DNA from: Brachynemurus nebulosus
Lineage: Eukaryota; Arthropoda; Insecta; Neuroptera; Myrmeleontidae
NCBI GenBank assembly: GCA_035578155.1
Contig: JAPWDM010000035.1
Coordinates: 1,471,501-1,535,500, forward strand
Direction of reading: 5' to 3'
Length of the DNA: 64,000 bases
Made by a program: the position numbers and the translations under genes
Shown: in pieces, positions 35,218 through 47,579 of the stretch
Position numbering within the stretch: the first letter of the stretch is position 1
How the letters are laid out: each line of letters opens with the position of its first letter
Notes under the pieces: generated by a model
Told to the model about the DNA's origin: nothing
The model's database searches: none
What the model saw: only the letters and a program-made list of their open reading frames with translations

Positions 35218-36330
35218 AGGTGGTCCAGAATTATGTACCGTAATTGATAGAGCTGTTAGTACGTTCAAAAATAATGGTACCTTTTCATGTACACTTTTTT
35301 TCAAAACTCAATAATAAGGGAGATACAACTCTGTAAAGGGGTGAAACGAAAACCATTATTTCTTAAATATTTTCCAAACACTTTTGAATAACGGATTGAT
35401 ATTTTGGGGGTACTTATTTTGCGTTAGAAGGATTAAATTTATGTCAACACTTATTCCACCACTCATGACTAACGGGTGGTTTTGGGTGGTAGGTGTGAGT
35501 TATCACGTCTTTTCTTTTTTAACTTGCAATTATTTAAACAAAATCCTTGATAATATGATTCCTCAGACAATTTCACACAAAAAAGGTATACTTGTTACAT
35601 TTCGATAAATACTACCGTTTTCGAGTAATTTAAAGTAAAAGTATCTATTTCCAAATTATCCCCTAATCATAAGTGATGGAATAGTTGATACCATAAATTT
35701 AATTATCTTAATTTTCATACGCACCTCTAGATTATGAATAGAGTAATCAAAAGCGTCCAAAATTGTTTTTAAAAGAAGAAGTTAGTTTCGTTCCACCCCT
35801 CTACAGGGTTATTCCATGAAAATGCGACATAAATGCAAAAAATTAAATGTGGTTTATTTAAAGTAAGTCAAATAGAGCACAGACTAAACAAAATTTACTA
35901 CTTGACAACATCGAAATTATAGATATCAGTTGTGACTTTTGACAATTAGAGTAAAATTTTCACTGTCTTGCTGTACTTGATGTACCGCTTCACGAAAAGT
36001 GTTGCAAATAATTTTTAAATAACTGTGAATTCTCGCGAAATATATAGAAAACAATGATATGATTTAATATTAAGTGTGTACACCTTTGTTACATATGAAG
36101 CACGCCGGAAACATTCAACAATATCACTAAAAAAAATTGACAACAAAGATAGCCTCAAAATTTTGTAACATGAGTGACCAAAAAGAACATTTTTTAGTAT
36201 TAGGCTTGATACACTTCTTCAATTTGATACTTGTAATATTACTTTCTTTGTTCATAAGTGCCTGATGCTTAAACCCATGCTTATACGACATTATGTTTCA
36301 AATTGAATATTATATAAGAAATTGAAATGT

Positions 36331-36360
36331 GTAACGTGAGTGACCGGTCACTCATGTTAC
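36331..36360. promoter_or_regulatory. Palindrome of the iterated motif
   Basis: GTAACGTGAGTGACC is joined directly to its complement GGTCACTCATGTTAC, giving a 30-bp palindrome with one mismatch pair. It could be a dimeric protein-binding site of the nested element; that is inference. Confidence 0.4.
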
Positions 36361-36414
36361 AAAATTTGAATCCTTCTAGGGAGTCGTAGGGGACGCCAAA
36401 ACTATCAAACTTTC

Positions 36415-36870
36415 CTAAACCAGTTGGGTATAACGTTTTGGTCTATTATAGGTACACAATATATCCAAACTTTCGCTTCCAAGTGCGATTTGGAGGTAGT
36501 AGAGAGCGGAAAAACTATTTTTGGGGAATTTGACACGTCTATAGCCTCCCAGAATTACCCTAGGGAGTTGAAATTTTGTATTTTGATAGAGTTGGTACGT
36601 TGAGTGTGCTTTTGGGCGGTTACAATGTTTAACCCTCACCTCCACCATTTTTATGCCACAATTTCATGTTTTTTTCAACGTTTTCGTTGTTTGTGTCACG
36701 CTTACAGGCCCCCAAAAAACCCATAACTCTGAAATTTTGTATATGTATTGAGTTAGTATCCGGAATGTGTCTTTTAGGGATTCCACATTTCCCTGCCCCC
36801 ACTTCCCCCGTTTTTACACCGAAATTTCGTGGTATTTTCGTGTACGTTGAAAATGATTTATTTTCGTAAT
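36415..36870 (-). repeat. Minisatellite related to 41780-42680
   Basis: Units of roughly 120-150 bp share GAAATTTTGTAT, ATTGAGTTAGTATC or variants, CTTTTRGG, AACCCYCACCTCCACCATTT and TTTTTACRCC with the block at 41780-42680. Confidence 0.6.
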
Positions 36871-37535
36871 AATACCTAATTTGAGTGCCCAGTTGTAATA
36901 ATTATCAGTGAAATATTAATTAATCAGTTAATTTTAAGTATTTTTTCATTTCCCTTAAGAAATATATGTGGATGATATGGACCTTTGTACAAGTAACGTG
37001 AGTGACCAAAGTGGTGTATCATGAGTGACTTTTCTTAGAATTTTTAAAATTTTTATTTTAACATAGAAGCTTGTTCTTTTAATCTGAACTAAATAAAGAG
37101 AATTCATTTTATCTTTGTATAATTTTTAAATCAAATACAGTAATTAAATAGAACAGAGATTCAACCCCAACTTAAATGACTGCGAACACCATGTCTCCAT
37201 GTGTAACATGAGTTACCAGAAAAATAAGACACTTTTTTAAATATATTCATAAGCCTGCCTTTTTTATTTTTTATTAAATAAAATTATTTAGTTAATAAAG
37301 AAAGGTTTTACTGAAAGATATATTGTTATTTTGCAATTCTTCCTATATAAAATTTGTGGTTTTGCCTCAGTTTTGCAGTAAAATGTAACGTGAGTGACCG
37401 TGGAATAACCTTACATTGTACCCCTCGGCTTTATCTCCCTTATTATTGAGTTTTGGAAAAAAGTGTAGATGAAAAGGTACCATTATTTTTGAACATACTA
37501 TCAGCTCTAGCAATTGCGGTACATAATTCTGGACC

Positions 37536-38148
<613 letters not shown>

Positions 38149-38285
38149 CAGGGTTGGCATGTTTAAAACAAAGTGTTTTAAATCACATGTTTTAAACACT
38201 GTTTAAAACACAATCTAAATAAAACATGTTTGAAATTAAAGTATTTTAAACAATGTTTTAAACTGTTTAAAACAAATAAAAAACA
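38149..38285 (+). mobile_element. hAT-like left end, partner not found
   Basis: CAGGGTTGGCATGTTTAAAA starts a block of ATGTTTTAAAC-type phrases in both orientations, as in many hAT non-autonomous elements. No matching right end was seen. Confidence 0.35.
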
Positions 38286-38796
38286 TTACATATTAAACTG
38301 TCTTCTGAACAATCTTTAATTAAATTGTTTCGGTTAAGTTGTAAATAAAATGTATTGAAATAAAAAAATAGCTTAATTATATCTTTAGTAATTAAAAATT
38401 AGGCAGTTCTGTTCCAATATGCATCAGTGATAAAATAATAAAAACAAAATTAAATTTTTAATTATGTTGAATTAAATTTATTTAAGTATGTATTTATATT
38501 TATGTTGTTTTTTTTTTCTTTTATGTTAAATACTAATTTATGTTAAGTATTTCCATTTAAATCCTGAAAAACAGCGACTAGTATTGCAGCTCTTTCTACT
38601 AAGGGTACAGTCGAATGCAACTGTTTTACTAAATCAACTGTTTTGAAGTCGATTTATGACTTTAGTCATAGCCGCCATTCTAAAGCACTGACTTGTATTT
38701 AATTATCGTATTTTATTTACCAATTCAACTAACAATAAGATTTTGAACTTCTTTGTACTGCAATTTAAACTCTTTTATTTTAGTATGTATCAAATT
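38286..38796. other. No recognised gene
   Basis: A+T-rich; nothing supported. Confidence 0.4.
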
Positions 38797-38880
38797 CAGT
38801 GTTGCCAGATTGACTCATCATTAGTCAAAAATCCCTCCAAAAATGCATTTTAGGGAAGAAAACCTCCAAAAAAAAGAAAA
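38797..38880 (+). mobile_element. Element terminus CAGTGTTGCCAGA
   Basis: CAGTGTTGCCAGATTGACTC followed by AAAATCCCTCCAAAAATGC resembles the starts of insect hAT-type elements. No inverted partner within the next 3 kb, so at most a truncated element. Confidence 0.35.
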
Positions 38881-39235
38881 AACTATTTCACGCGCATGAA
38901 ATACGTAAGCAACGTCCGAGTAGTCCAAAAATAACCAATATTTAAAGTGGTCAACTTTTTGAAAAATGTCTTTCTTCAAAAATAATACAGTTGACGAGCA
39001 AACTGTGTAACACAATTAAATCAAAAGATAAACAAAAAAAAGATAAATAAAAATAAAGAATAACAAAATAGGACACAAAAAACTGAAGATTATATTTTAC
39101 TTTTCCTAGTCTAAAACTTAGAAAATATAAAAACTAATTCATCAAAGACGATAGTGTCCGTTAATTCTTGTACAACTGATATTGTCGCCAAGCCTACCAA
39201 TCTTTCCTCCCATATGAAATGTCGTTTTCTGACCA

Positions 39236-39458
39236 TTGGTTGACCATGTTATTCGGGTAAATATCGACACTTTTTTAAACATTAGAGAAATGTTTAAAAG
39301 CAATTTTTTATTTATAAATAGAATTCTTGTAGAATTCTTCTCAGAATCATTTTCGTCATTATCTGGAATAATATTAGGTCATATAATATTAAAAGTCGTT
39401 TCCCGACCACTTGGTTGAGAATGTAATTCAGATATTATATCGACACTAAAGGCCGGAT
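39236..39458 (+). repeat. Local ~165-bp duplication and inverted match to 50.2 kb
   Basis: Two decayed units (GACCATTGGTTGACCATGTT at 39230 and GACCACTTGGTTGAGAATGT at 39398) each lead into a TATCGACACT phrase. The second continues as TATTATATCGACACTAAAGG, CCGGAT (39433-39458), which occurs inverted at 50226-50251. Confidence 0.5.
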
Positions 39459-39509
39459 TTTTGAAGGGTCCGGTCAAACTGTCTATTTTGAATATTTGTG
39501 TGCTCTATA

Positions 39510-39573
39510 TCTTGTGGGGAAGAGAGGGGGCCCTCCCTTGTCTATGACCCCAAAGTGGGTTAATCCGCCCCTG
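39510..39573 (-). mobile_element. hAT-like terminus CAGGGGCGGATTAACCC
   Basis: On the minus strand CAGGGGCGGATTAACCCACT leads into GGGAGGGCCCCCTCTCTTCC, typical of hAT non-autonomous ends. The other end was not found. Confidence 0.4.
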
Positions 39574-40289
39574 AATATACGCAAAAACGCAGTTTCAAAC
39601 TCACGTTAGGCTCCTAAACAGAGGCTACAAGGATTTATAAATTGCAGAATACTACTACAAAACTATTTTAATCAATTTCTTAAATATTTTGTACTTTATT
39701 TGTGTGCCCATGAGGAAGAATATTAATTACATCTTTTGGTTTTCTTATATTCAATCAAAATATTCTATAATTCTGTTTAGATGTTCTATAGTTAATTGTG
39801 AAAAAAATATAGGCATTAGCTCAAATTTTTGTACTTTATTTTCAAGACAGTAATAAGCTTTTATTAATTTCGTAAAAACAAAATTAATTGATTTTTTTAT
39901 GTTAGGGGACATTCTAAGAACTTGAGGCACTTTTTTAAAGAAATATGTTGTAAAAAACAGGCCTTGATATTATTCATTTTTTAGCAAAAATAATGAAAGT
40001 GACACTTCCTTTTGTTCCAAACATATTGATCTAACATATTCTGAAAAAAAAACTATTTTATTAAGAAATCTTAAAAAAAAAGGTAATTAAAAAATAGTCA
40101 ACTGGGCCCTTTCTTAATATACTTTTCTAAAGAAACACCATTCAGTTTGTATGTGACCATATGTGATCTAGAGATATGATGTACCTATGTATCCGATCAA
40201 CGTTTTTGATATAAAAATACATAAATATTAAAATCGTTTGGAAAGTGAATATAATTGACAAAAATACGTACGGTGCTTGCAAAATTTAT
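39574..40289. other. No recognised gene
   Basis: A+T-rich; nothing supported. Confidence 0.4.
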
Positions 40290-40377
40290 AATTTTTATAT
40301 CCCCAGTTTTTGGCAGTCCCCGATTTCTGGCGTTCTAGGCGATTGCCTAAGTCATCTATATGGTCGCGCCGACCCTG
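40290..40377 (-). mobile_element. hAT-like terminus CAGGGTCGGCGCGACC
   Basis: The minus strand begins CAGGGTCGGCGCGACCATAT, then AGGCAATCGCC, a form common at hAT non-autonomous ends. No partner end seen. Confidence 0.4.
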
Positions 40378-40597
40378 TGTACGTACTATACAAATAAGAT
40401 AAATTTCTTAACGTGAGACTAAATTCCTAGGATTTGTTATGTTACAATTTTTCCTCTTGACAGAAATCAACCATGAATGGGTTTTTTACCTTCAATTTCG
40501 AGATATATTTCTCATTTTGTATTACATATGTGTTACACTTGACTGATCCATGTGAGCCTTATATTTTGTATAAGAAAAATTTCACTTTATTTTCTGG

Positions 40598-40795
40598 ATG
40601 GATATACGTATGTCTAACGCTTTAAAAAGAGAAAGCTATCATATTATAGCTATCAATGTGTTTGGATTCATTCATATAAAATGTACCGTAAACTGGAATT
40701 ACTTTGCACAGGACGACTTAAAATACGTTCACCTCTTATTTAGTAGTGAAATTGAAGAACTACAGTTACAAATTTATTCACTCATCGCTTGTTGA
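40598..40795 (+). other. Unsupported 65-codon frame with ATG
   Basis: A complete ATG-to-stop frame with a fairly mixed composition (for example QDDLKYVHLLFSSEIEELQL) but no recognised family, no repeat relative and no visible splice context. Listed only because it is among the less biased frames here. Confidence 0.1.
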
Positions 40796-40881
40796 CATTA
40801 CTGTCCAGTTGTCCACATAAAGATGAAGATAAACACTCCTTTATAAAAAATTTTTGTGCTCCAAACGTTGAAACAATTATC

Positions 40882-40955
40882 CATGTCACAGTATACTGAA
40901 ATCTATCAGTAGCGAAACTAAGTCATAAAACGACGCCAACACACAAGTTGTAAAA
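40882..40955 (-). repeat. Inverted 74-bp repeat, left copy
   Basis: The reverse complement of 48976-49048 with only a few differences. On the minus strand it reads TTCVLASFYDLVSLLIDF, open in frame in both copies. I do not recognise a family. It could be an exon-like segment or a small element end; the pair is 8 kb apart. Confidence 0.45.
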
Positions 40956-41564
40956 TTCGTTAGATACCTATATTCTAAGGGTTGTACAAATATCCTTCTT
41001 AAAAAAATTTATTTACTTTGATTCTTGACGTTGCGAAATGTGGTTGTATAGAAAGTGATTCTTCGAAATTTTTATATATTTGATTTAGTATTATTTAGTC
41101 ATTTGATAATTTAGAGTAACTATAATTTTAGTATATTTTTAATATCTTTCTAGCTGTCGTTAACTTTTGCTTTATTTTTTAAATTAGTGGATATATTTAC
41201 TTTAATTTCTAAATAGTAAGCTTAAGAATTTTTTTACCTTATAGAGACATTAATTATAATTATTAATTAAGTAGCATAAATTCATTTAGTTCGTAGAATA
41301 TTATTTGATTCAAGTTTGCCCAATTCGTCCGATATTCAAGTCTTCATTTCTTCCCCGCTTAAAGGGAATCTTATTGAAGAAAATTATTTGTTGAAAAAAA
41401 GTTTAAAGTTGGCCTTGAAAAAGATTAAAGACGGAAACTTTTTTATTTTAAACTTTGCTATAAACTGCTAACAACAGAAATGTCTTTCATGTTGACGCAG
41501 TTAAAATTTAAAAAAAAAGACTTTAAGAGGAAAATACCTAAGCATGTTAGCTTATTAATTTTTT
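40956..41564. other. No recognised gene
   Basis: A+T-rich; nothing supported. Confidence 0.4.
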
Positions 41565-41688
41565 TAGTCGAATTTTCTCCGAAAAATTAGACTTATACAG
41601 TCTATACGATAAGAGCTGCGAGAGGCGAGACCAGGGGCGCTATCCGTTTTCGGACCCGTAGAACACGATTATGTAAAAAAAAAAGATG

Positions 41689-41771
<83 letters not shown>

Positions 41772-42680
41772 CCCGCAACCTTTTAATATGTGTAGGGCCC
41801 CCCTATGGAAGTTAAGAGATGAAATTTGGTAAGTGGGGCTTATTCCGATGCACAACAATACTATCAAAGTGGGGTCAAATTTTTTTTCGGACCCGACCTT
41901 TAAGGGGGTGGTGGGGGGCGGAAAAGCAATAAAACTTTTCCAAACCGGTTTTAAATAATGTTTCGGTCAATTATCTACAACATATCCAAAATTCAGCTTC
42001 CTAGGATGATATGGTGGGAGTAGAGGGGGGAAAAACGATTTTCGCTGGATCTAACAGGCCCCCAGCCCCCCAGAATTAACGTAGAGGGTTGAAATTTGGT
42101 GTGTTGATAAAGTTCGTACCTAGGTTGTGCTTTTTGGAGGTTTTAATATTTTACCCCCACCCCCCTCATTTTTAAGCTACAATTTCATGCATTTTCGACG
42201 TTTTCGAAGTTTGTACCACTCGCACAGGTCACCCGAATAAACCTAGAGGGCTGAAATTTTGTATTCGGATTGAGTTAGTATCAAGGGGGTGCCTTTTGGG
42301 GGTCTCGACTTTTAACCCCTACCCCCACCATTTTTATACCCAAAAGAACATGATTTTTCTTGTTTTTTAACAGTTTCGTTCGGGTCAAAATCTCCCCAAA
42401 TAAACCTAGAGGGCTGAAATTTGGTGTACAGGTTAAGCTAATAGCCAGACACTGTTTTTTGGAGGTTTCAACTTTTAACCCTTACCCCCACGATTTTTAC
42501 GCCAATATTTCCTTAATTTTTTTGCTTGTTTTCTAACATGTCTAGAGACTCCATAAGGAAACCTAGAGGGCTGAAATTTTGTACGTGTATTCAGTTAGTA
42601 TCCAGCTAGTGCCTTGTATGGAGTCCGCATCACTTTTCCCCCCACTTCTCCCATTTTTACATCGGAATTGAATGCTATTG
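41565..42680 (+). mobile_element. Second Helentron-like family, 5' part with minisatellite
   Basis: Starts TTTTTAGTCGAATTTTC, a short hairpin (CTCCGAAAAATTAG), GCTATCCGTTTTCGGACC, then an (AT)n tract. After it come about six units of 110-150 bp with CCTAGAGGGCTGAAATTT, TGAGTTAGTATC, CTTTTGGGGG and TTAACCCCTACCCCCACC. This mirrors the 5' end + AT + minisatellite plan of copies A-E but with different sequences. The 3' end is not recognised. A minus-strand piece of the 5' end lies at 7250-7375. Confidence 0.5.
41693..41768. repeat. (AT)n tract in the second Helentron-like family
   Basis: Uninterrupted AT run, placed about 125 bp after the 5' end as in the first family. Confidence 0.95.
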
Positions 42681-42807
42681 TTAAATGTGTTTTAAAAGCA
42701 TTATGTTTATTCTAAATACAAGTAGGCGAATAGTAATTTTAAAAAATTTAAAAAAAAGTGAACTTACTTTTATGACAAATGAAATACATACATATTAAGT
42801 AATTTAA

Positions 42808-43303
42808 ATACCCCTGTCGCAGCATCTGCATAACATAGCGAATTTCCAAATTTTGGGGACTGGCGGATCTCATCTAAGAACTGTACCTATTTAAAATAGT
42901 TTAGCTTTCTAAGAGTAAAAGATTTTTTAAAATCGGCTGGGTAATTAGTTTTGATATTTTTGGAACCCAAGAACCCGAACGGACTTTGTGCAGCATAGTT
43001 GTATCCATCTAAAATAATTTAGTTCTCTAACAGTGAAAAAATTTTCAAAATCGGTCGGTTAGTTTATTTTTTACAATAATGGGAACAGTAAACCCTGGCG
43101 GAAATCATACAACATAACCTTTATTCATCTAAAATAATTTTAGTAAAAAGTTTATCCTAACAGTAAAAAACGGGTCCTAGGGATCTCATATAACTTATGG
43201 TAGTCCGTAAGGTTCTTGTGGACATCATTTAATTACTTAATGAATTCAAATACTTTAACTTACTAACGGTGAAAAAATTTTCAAAATTTTCGACATTCGC
43301 TAA
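42808..43303 (-). mobile_element. Helentron-like element D, internally deleted
   Basis: On the plus strand it begins ATACCCCTGTCGCAGCATCT, GCATAACATAGCGAATTTCC (the 3' end), then carries three or four decayed 120-bp units. It ends CGACATTCGCTAA, the 5' terminus. The 5' conserved blocks and AT tract are gone, leaving about 500 bp with both subterminal repeats. Confidence 0.65.
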
Positions 43304-45284
43304 AAAAATCATTGAAAAATATTTGATATGTTTCGATCAATTAATGGTCAACATCAGCAAATAAAAGTTACTAAAATCGAAGAATAGAATGAGTTATTTG
43401 TCCGTAGAAATTAAAATACAAATTCTGAAAACGAGCAAAGAAATATTGAAAAAACTAGATCGGCAAAACATTCTGACAAATAATACTACCCAACTAATAC
43501 TTGCCAATTTGAATGAAACTTAACATACTTATTAAACAGCGAAAAATATTAAATACGTGTTTTTTTATTTCGGCTAAATACGCTTTTTAGGGGTAGAAAA
43601 CACCATTCAACCTCTGTAGATGAGAACAGTTATAGCTAAATATTTTTGAAACGGCATATTTTTTGAAAAAAGGGCTGAGTACCAAATTTGTAGAATTTAA
43701 AGCGATGCACTTGATAGTGACCCTGAAATCGATTTTCAAGGTCAGTTGAAAATGATTAGCCATTGCCGAACTTTGACCATATCCTGTACCTATAAGCAGT
43801 AATTTCATTTATTGACTCAATCTATCTTCAAAATTGATTTGTTGCGTTATTTTTCTAAAATAAAAAAAATAAAAACCTGACGAAATGAAAAAATAGGCGC
43901 AAATTTATAGAAAAAATTAGAAGAAAACATTTTTGTAAGTAATTTTAGAAGTTAAGAAAAGATTTAATATCACTCCAATTGTAAGTTAAACATTAACTTT
44001 ATGTTATATTAGAAATTTTCAAAATTTTTTAAAATTTTTATTGCTACTCTATAGTTATCATATTAGGAATTCAATTCAACATATGATTAACTATTATTTT
44101 TCCGATTGCGATTGAGCAAGTATTTTTCAAAATTACTTCTTGATCACTTATTTTCTATCTTGCATGTGAAATTCGTTCGAATATACTTTGAACCATTTAG
44201 GGATGAAAAGTAAACTACTCCTTTTGAAAAATATTAAATGATTTTCAAATGACTTTGGAAATTGACCTCAAGGTCAACTTCAAAGTCAAGTGCATCACGA
44301 GAGTCAAGTGCTTCAAGATCATCAAGTGCATCACTTTGAACTCTATAACTTTGGTCCTAAGCACTTTTTTCAGAAAATATATCGTACCATAATCCACTTC
44401 TATGTTGATTCCTGGTCTCTTTTCCTGCGTTTCTAATATTTATGTCAATAAAAAATGTGCTACCGTAGACAAGGATGAATAGGTACGCATTCCGACTTCA
44501 CACCGTATTTTTTTGTATTTATTTTATGAGTACCTAATCTTTAATATATTAAAAATTTACGCGAAGATGGTCACTTTATCAGCAGTATCCAAAAAAATTT
44601 AAAAATATCGGAGGTTTTTGAAAAATTAACAAAAATCGTATAATTTCTTCTCTATGAAAAATTGGGGTCAAAAGAGACGAGAAAAGAGTAAATGGGGACA
44701 ACCCGTAGGGTCGACCAAAATTGAAATTCTAATATAAAATAATTTCGAACTTTTTGTATTTATACATTCAAAAAAGAAATAATAGGTACTTGATGATTTT
44801 CTGTAAAAATAAACGTAGAATCTAAAATAAAGTTTATATACTCCTGTCGTTTACCCCTAAGTTTATATTCCTCCTATTCTTATTTTAGTTCAAAAAATAA
44901 TTTTTCAAAAGACTAAGACATAATAATTAATAACAGTGAGATTCTACGTCCATTTTCAGACTTTTGTTTATTAAATTGCGTAAAAGCTAGTAAATGCAAT
45001 AACAGATATGATGAATTTATAAGGATTTTCTTGTACTACAAAATCTTAAAAATATGGAAACGCGTACTTTTTTTTCGTTAATTGTGTTTTATTCTTTTGC
45101 ACAAAATTTTAAAAATACTTTATTTTCTTAAGAAAGGGAGGCAACTTTAGTTACAGATATGCCTATGAACAGTTTTTGGTAATCCGGGAAAAACGAAAAC
45201 ACTTTTTAAAATTTTTTTATTGTTAAAATCGAAATGTTCTTTTAAAGAGGGTTAAAATTACCATATTTTATATTAAAATTTTAA
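43304..45284. other. No recognised gene
   Basis: A+T-rich. Near 44260-44340 GTCAAGTGCATCAC and GTCAAGTGCTTCAAGATCAT form a small local repeat after AAGGTCAACTTCAAAGTCAA. TACCGTAGACAAGGATGAAT at 44462 resembles an element start but has no partner. Confidence 0.4.
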
Positions 45285-45500
45285 CACAATCACTCCCTAA
45301 TTAACGAGCCTTACTTAATATTAGCAAATTGAGAAAAAACACGTCAATTAGATTTTTTTACACAGATTTTATTTGTTATATAATTCAAAAGGATATTTTA
45401 AAAATGTGTATGAATGGCTTTCATTAAATAAATTTCAATATATTTTCCATTTATTTTAACAGTGGAATGTCCTTATTAGTGGCTATACTTTCGGCTTGGA
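45285..45500 (+). repeat. Dispersed repeats, including R2
   Basis: 45285-45380 (CAATCACTCCCTAATTAAC, CTTAATATTAGCA, GTCAATTAGATTTTTT) resembles 53960-54070. 45405-45500 (ATATTTTCCATTTATTTTAA, GGCTATACTTTCGGCTTGGA) is R2, as at 10040-10215. Both may be parts of one larger element. Confidence 0.55.
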
Positions 45501-46139
45501 GCGAATTAGACGAAGATTTTCTTCTAAAACCAAATTTAATAATTAATTAAAGAAATAAAAAAAAATTTGTGGATTTCCTACCGTTCAAATATAATCTTTA
45601 TTGTATGTAAAAATGTTATTACATTTTTTCAAAAAACTGTAAGTAAACTGTAAAATTTTCTTTACAAATATGTTAAAATAGAGAAATGTTTCCTTTTTAA
45701 TTTATTTTTAACTCTTTTTAAATGATTCACTTTAAAATTTTTTAATATTTCTTAATCGAAATTTCATAAAAGAATGTGTCAAAATTTAAAAAAATTTTTC
45801 TTTGTTAAAAAAAAAAATTGAATGTGCAAAATTATTTAATATTAGAATGCTCTGATTATACAATTCTAATCATAACTGTATTGTCAATTGGATAAAAAAT
45901 TACGTAAAAATATTATTGTTTGAATATGATTTAACGTAATTTTTATACGATTGAAGCAAACTCTTATTAATTTTAGGAAGGTGTAAATATAATCTAAATT
46001 CTGATCATATCACATAACAGATATCGTCGGGATTTTTTTTGTAAAAAAAAATGGAACAGAGATACATTATAAAAACATTTAACTGACAGAGAAATAGAAT
46101 ATAGCCGAATCGTTAAATTGGATTAAAAAAATCATGACA
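45501..46139. other. No recognised gene
   Basis: A+T-rich; nothing supported. Confidence 0.4.
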
Positions 46140-46510
46140 CGCTACTTATAAAGCGGCTTTTTTCGAATTTAGCTCGCAAAAAATGAGACAGAAAAAAAAA
46201 GAATGCGAGTGCGAGTGAAATGGAGAACGACATATTTCCTAGTTTTTCTCGAAAAGTAAGTAATTTAGAGCAACGGTATAAAAACATTTTTTATGCGTTT
46301 TACCTTTTACAATGGCTTAGTGTAAAAAAAAATTTGAAAAATTGCTTAATTCTGGCAAAAAACTCATTTTGTTGACAAAAAACGCCCGGAAAACCTACTT
46401 CTGGGCATCCGACGTGTCTGGCTAACGAACTCATCCAACGATTTGGAAAATCGAATTCGCACACAAAATTTCATAAGCATTAAACGTTTCGTTCGAGAGT
46501 TATCGCGCGG

Positions 46511-46596
<86 letters not shown>

Positions 46597-46718
46597 TTTA
46601 GTGAATATCATTTTCGTATTCTAGGGACCTCAAAACATATTTCTGATATGGTCTCGGGCTTAGGTCGCACCATGACACCTGGCGTAAAAGCTGAATTTCC
46701 AGTTTTGGAAATTCGCTA
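46140..46718 (-). mobile_element. Helentron-like element E, 5' half only
   Basis: The right edge is the 5' terminus on the minus strand (TTAGCGAATTTCCAAAACTG), with the conserved block around GTCTCGGGCTTAGGTCGC, then the AT tract and GGCATCCGACGTGTCTGGCT. Beyond 46377 it drifts into a decayed version of the segment after this block in B and C. No 120-bp units and no 3' end, so it is 3'-truncated. Confidence 0.65.
46515..46593. repeat. (AT)n tract in Helentron-like E
   Basis: Uninterrupted AT run at the position shared with copies A-C. Confidence 0.95.
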
Positions 46719-46794
46719 AAATGTTATTAAAGTCACTGTTTATTTATAAATTAGGAATTTTGGATTTTTAGTATTTATAAAATAGAAATTTTGG

Positions 46795-47175
46795 ATTTTT
46801 TTGGAAAGAAAAAATATCTTTATAAAGGCCTTCCAGTTTACTATTTAAGGTCCTTTTTTAATTTTTAAAACTAAAACATAAAGGCAATTAGCGGATAACC
46901 ATGGGCAGGAATGTCCTCGTACGAATTGTGTTGGCTTTTTTTCTGCTACCTGTTTTCGGCACAAAATTGAAATTTACTGAGATACAGCCCTTAAATACTT
47001 AAAACCTTTTTTTAAAGCCTCGATCAGCCGAACACTCATCACCAGTTTTGAAACCAACAAAATGACAATTCGGTTGTAGACTTTCAATCACATTTCGCTT
47101 GTAGACATTCAATACCGAAGATGAAGGGGAAAATTCGACTACCGTGATGGGGCCCCGCTGCTCACGGCGTTTTTT
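46795..47175 (-). repeat. Dispersed repeat R1, minus-strand copy
   Basis: Reverse complement of about 6030-6430: GGGGCCCCGCTGCTCACGGC, CGACTACCGTGATG, CTTGTAGACATTCAATACCG, AACACTCATCACCAGTTTTG, GGGCAGGAATGTCCTCGTAC. It lies 76 bp from Helentron-like E; at 6 kb no Helentron-like end is so close, so the two families are separate. Confidence 0.65.
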
Positions 47176-47387
47176 TTTCTTTATAAATCGTTAGTTTTTT
47201 CAAATGTTTTAAATTATTTTCCAAATCCAGTTGAACTTTTTAAGAGTTTCTTTATTATTATTATTAAATACCTAGTTGAAAATAGGTTTTTAATGTATAA
47301 AAAATATATAAATTATTAAAATTTTGTTTTTCTTTCAAAGAATTATTTTAAAAGAGGGGATAGTTTTAAATACAATATCTAAGGAAT

Positions 47388-47414
47388 CTAATAATAGTAA
47401 TAATAATAATAATA
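47388..47414. repeat. (TAA)n microsatellite
   Basis: Imperfect then perfect AAT repeats. Confidence 0.8.
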
Positions 47415-47579
47415 AAAGTCCAGAAAAAAGAACCAATGCAATTAGTTTATCAAATGAAACGATATGATTTCAGGTAACGAATTTTGGGTTCTTTTATAGC
47501 TGTAATTATCTCTGTAACTTGTTATACATAATTTTAAAAAGATTTGCTTTGAAAAATACTTTAATATTTAAATAGAAAA

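Larger units (their letters stand above)
35804..37411. mobile_element. Nested TA-target element with iterated GTAACGTGAGTGACC
   Basis: Ends CAGGGTTATTCCATG and CGTGGAATAACCT are inverted repeats bordered by TA (35802-35803; 37412-37413). The motif GTAACRTGAGTGACC occurs near 36168, 36331 (with an inverted partner), 36991, 37017, 37202 and 37384, the last next to the right TIR. Such iterated motifs could be transposase-binding sites. The interior also has a minisatellite (36415-36870) and no recognised coding sequence. Confidence 0.65.
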
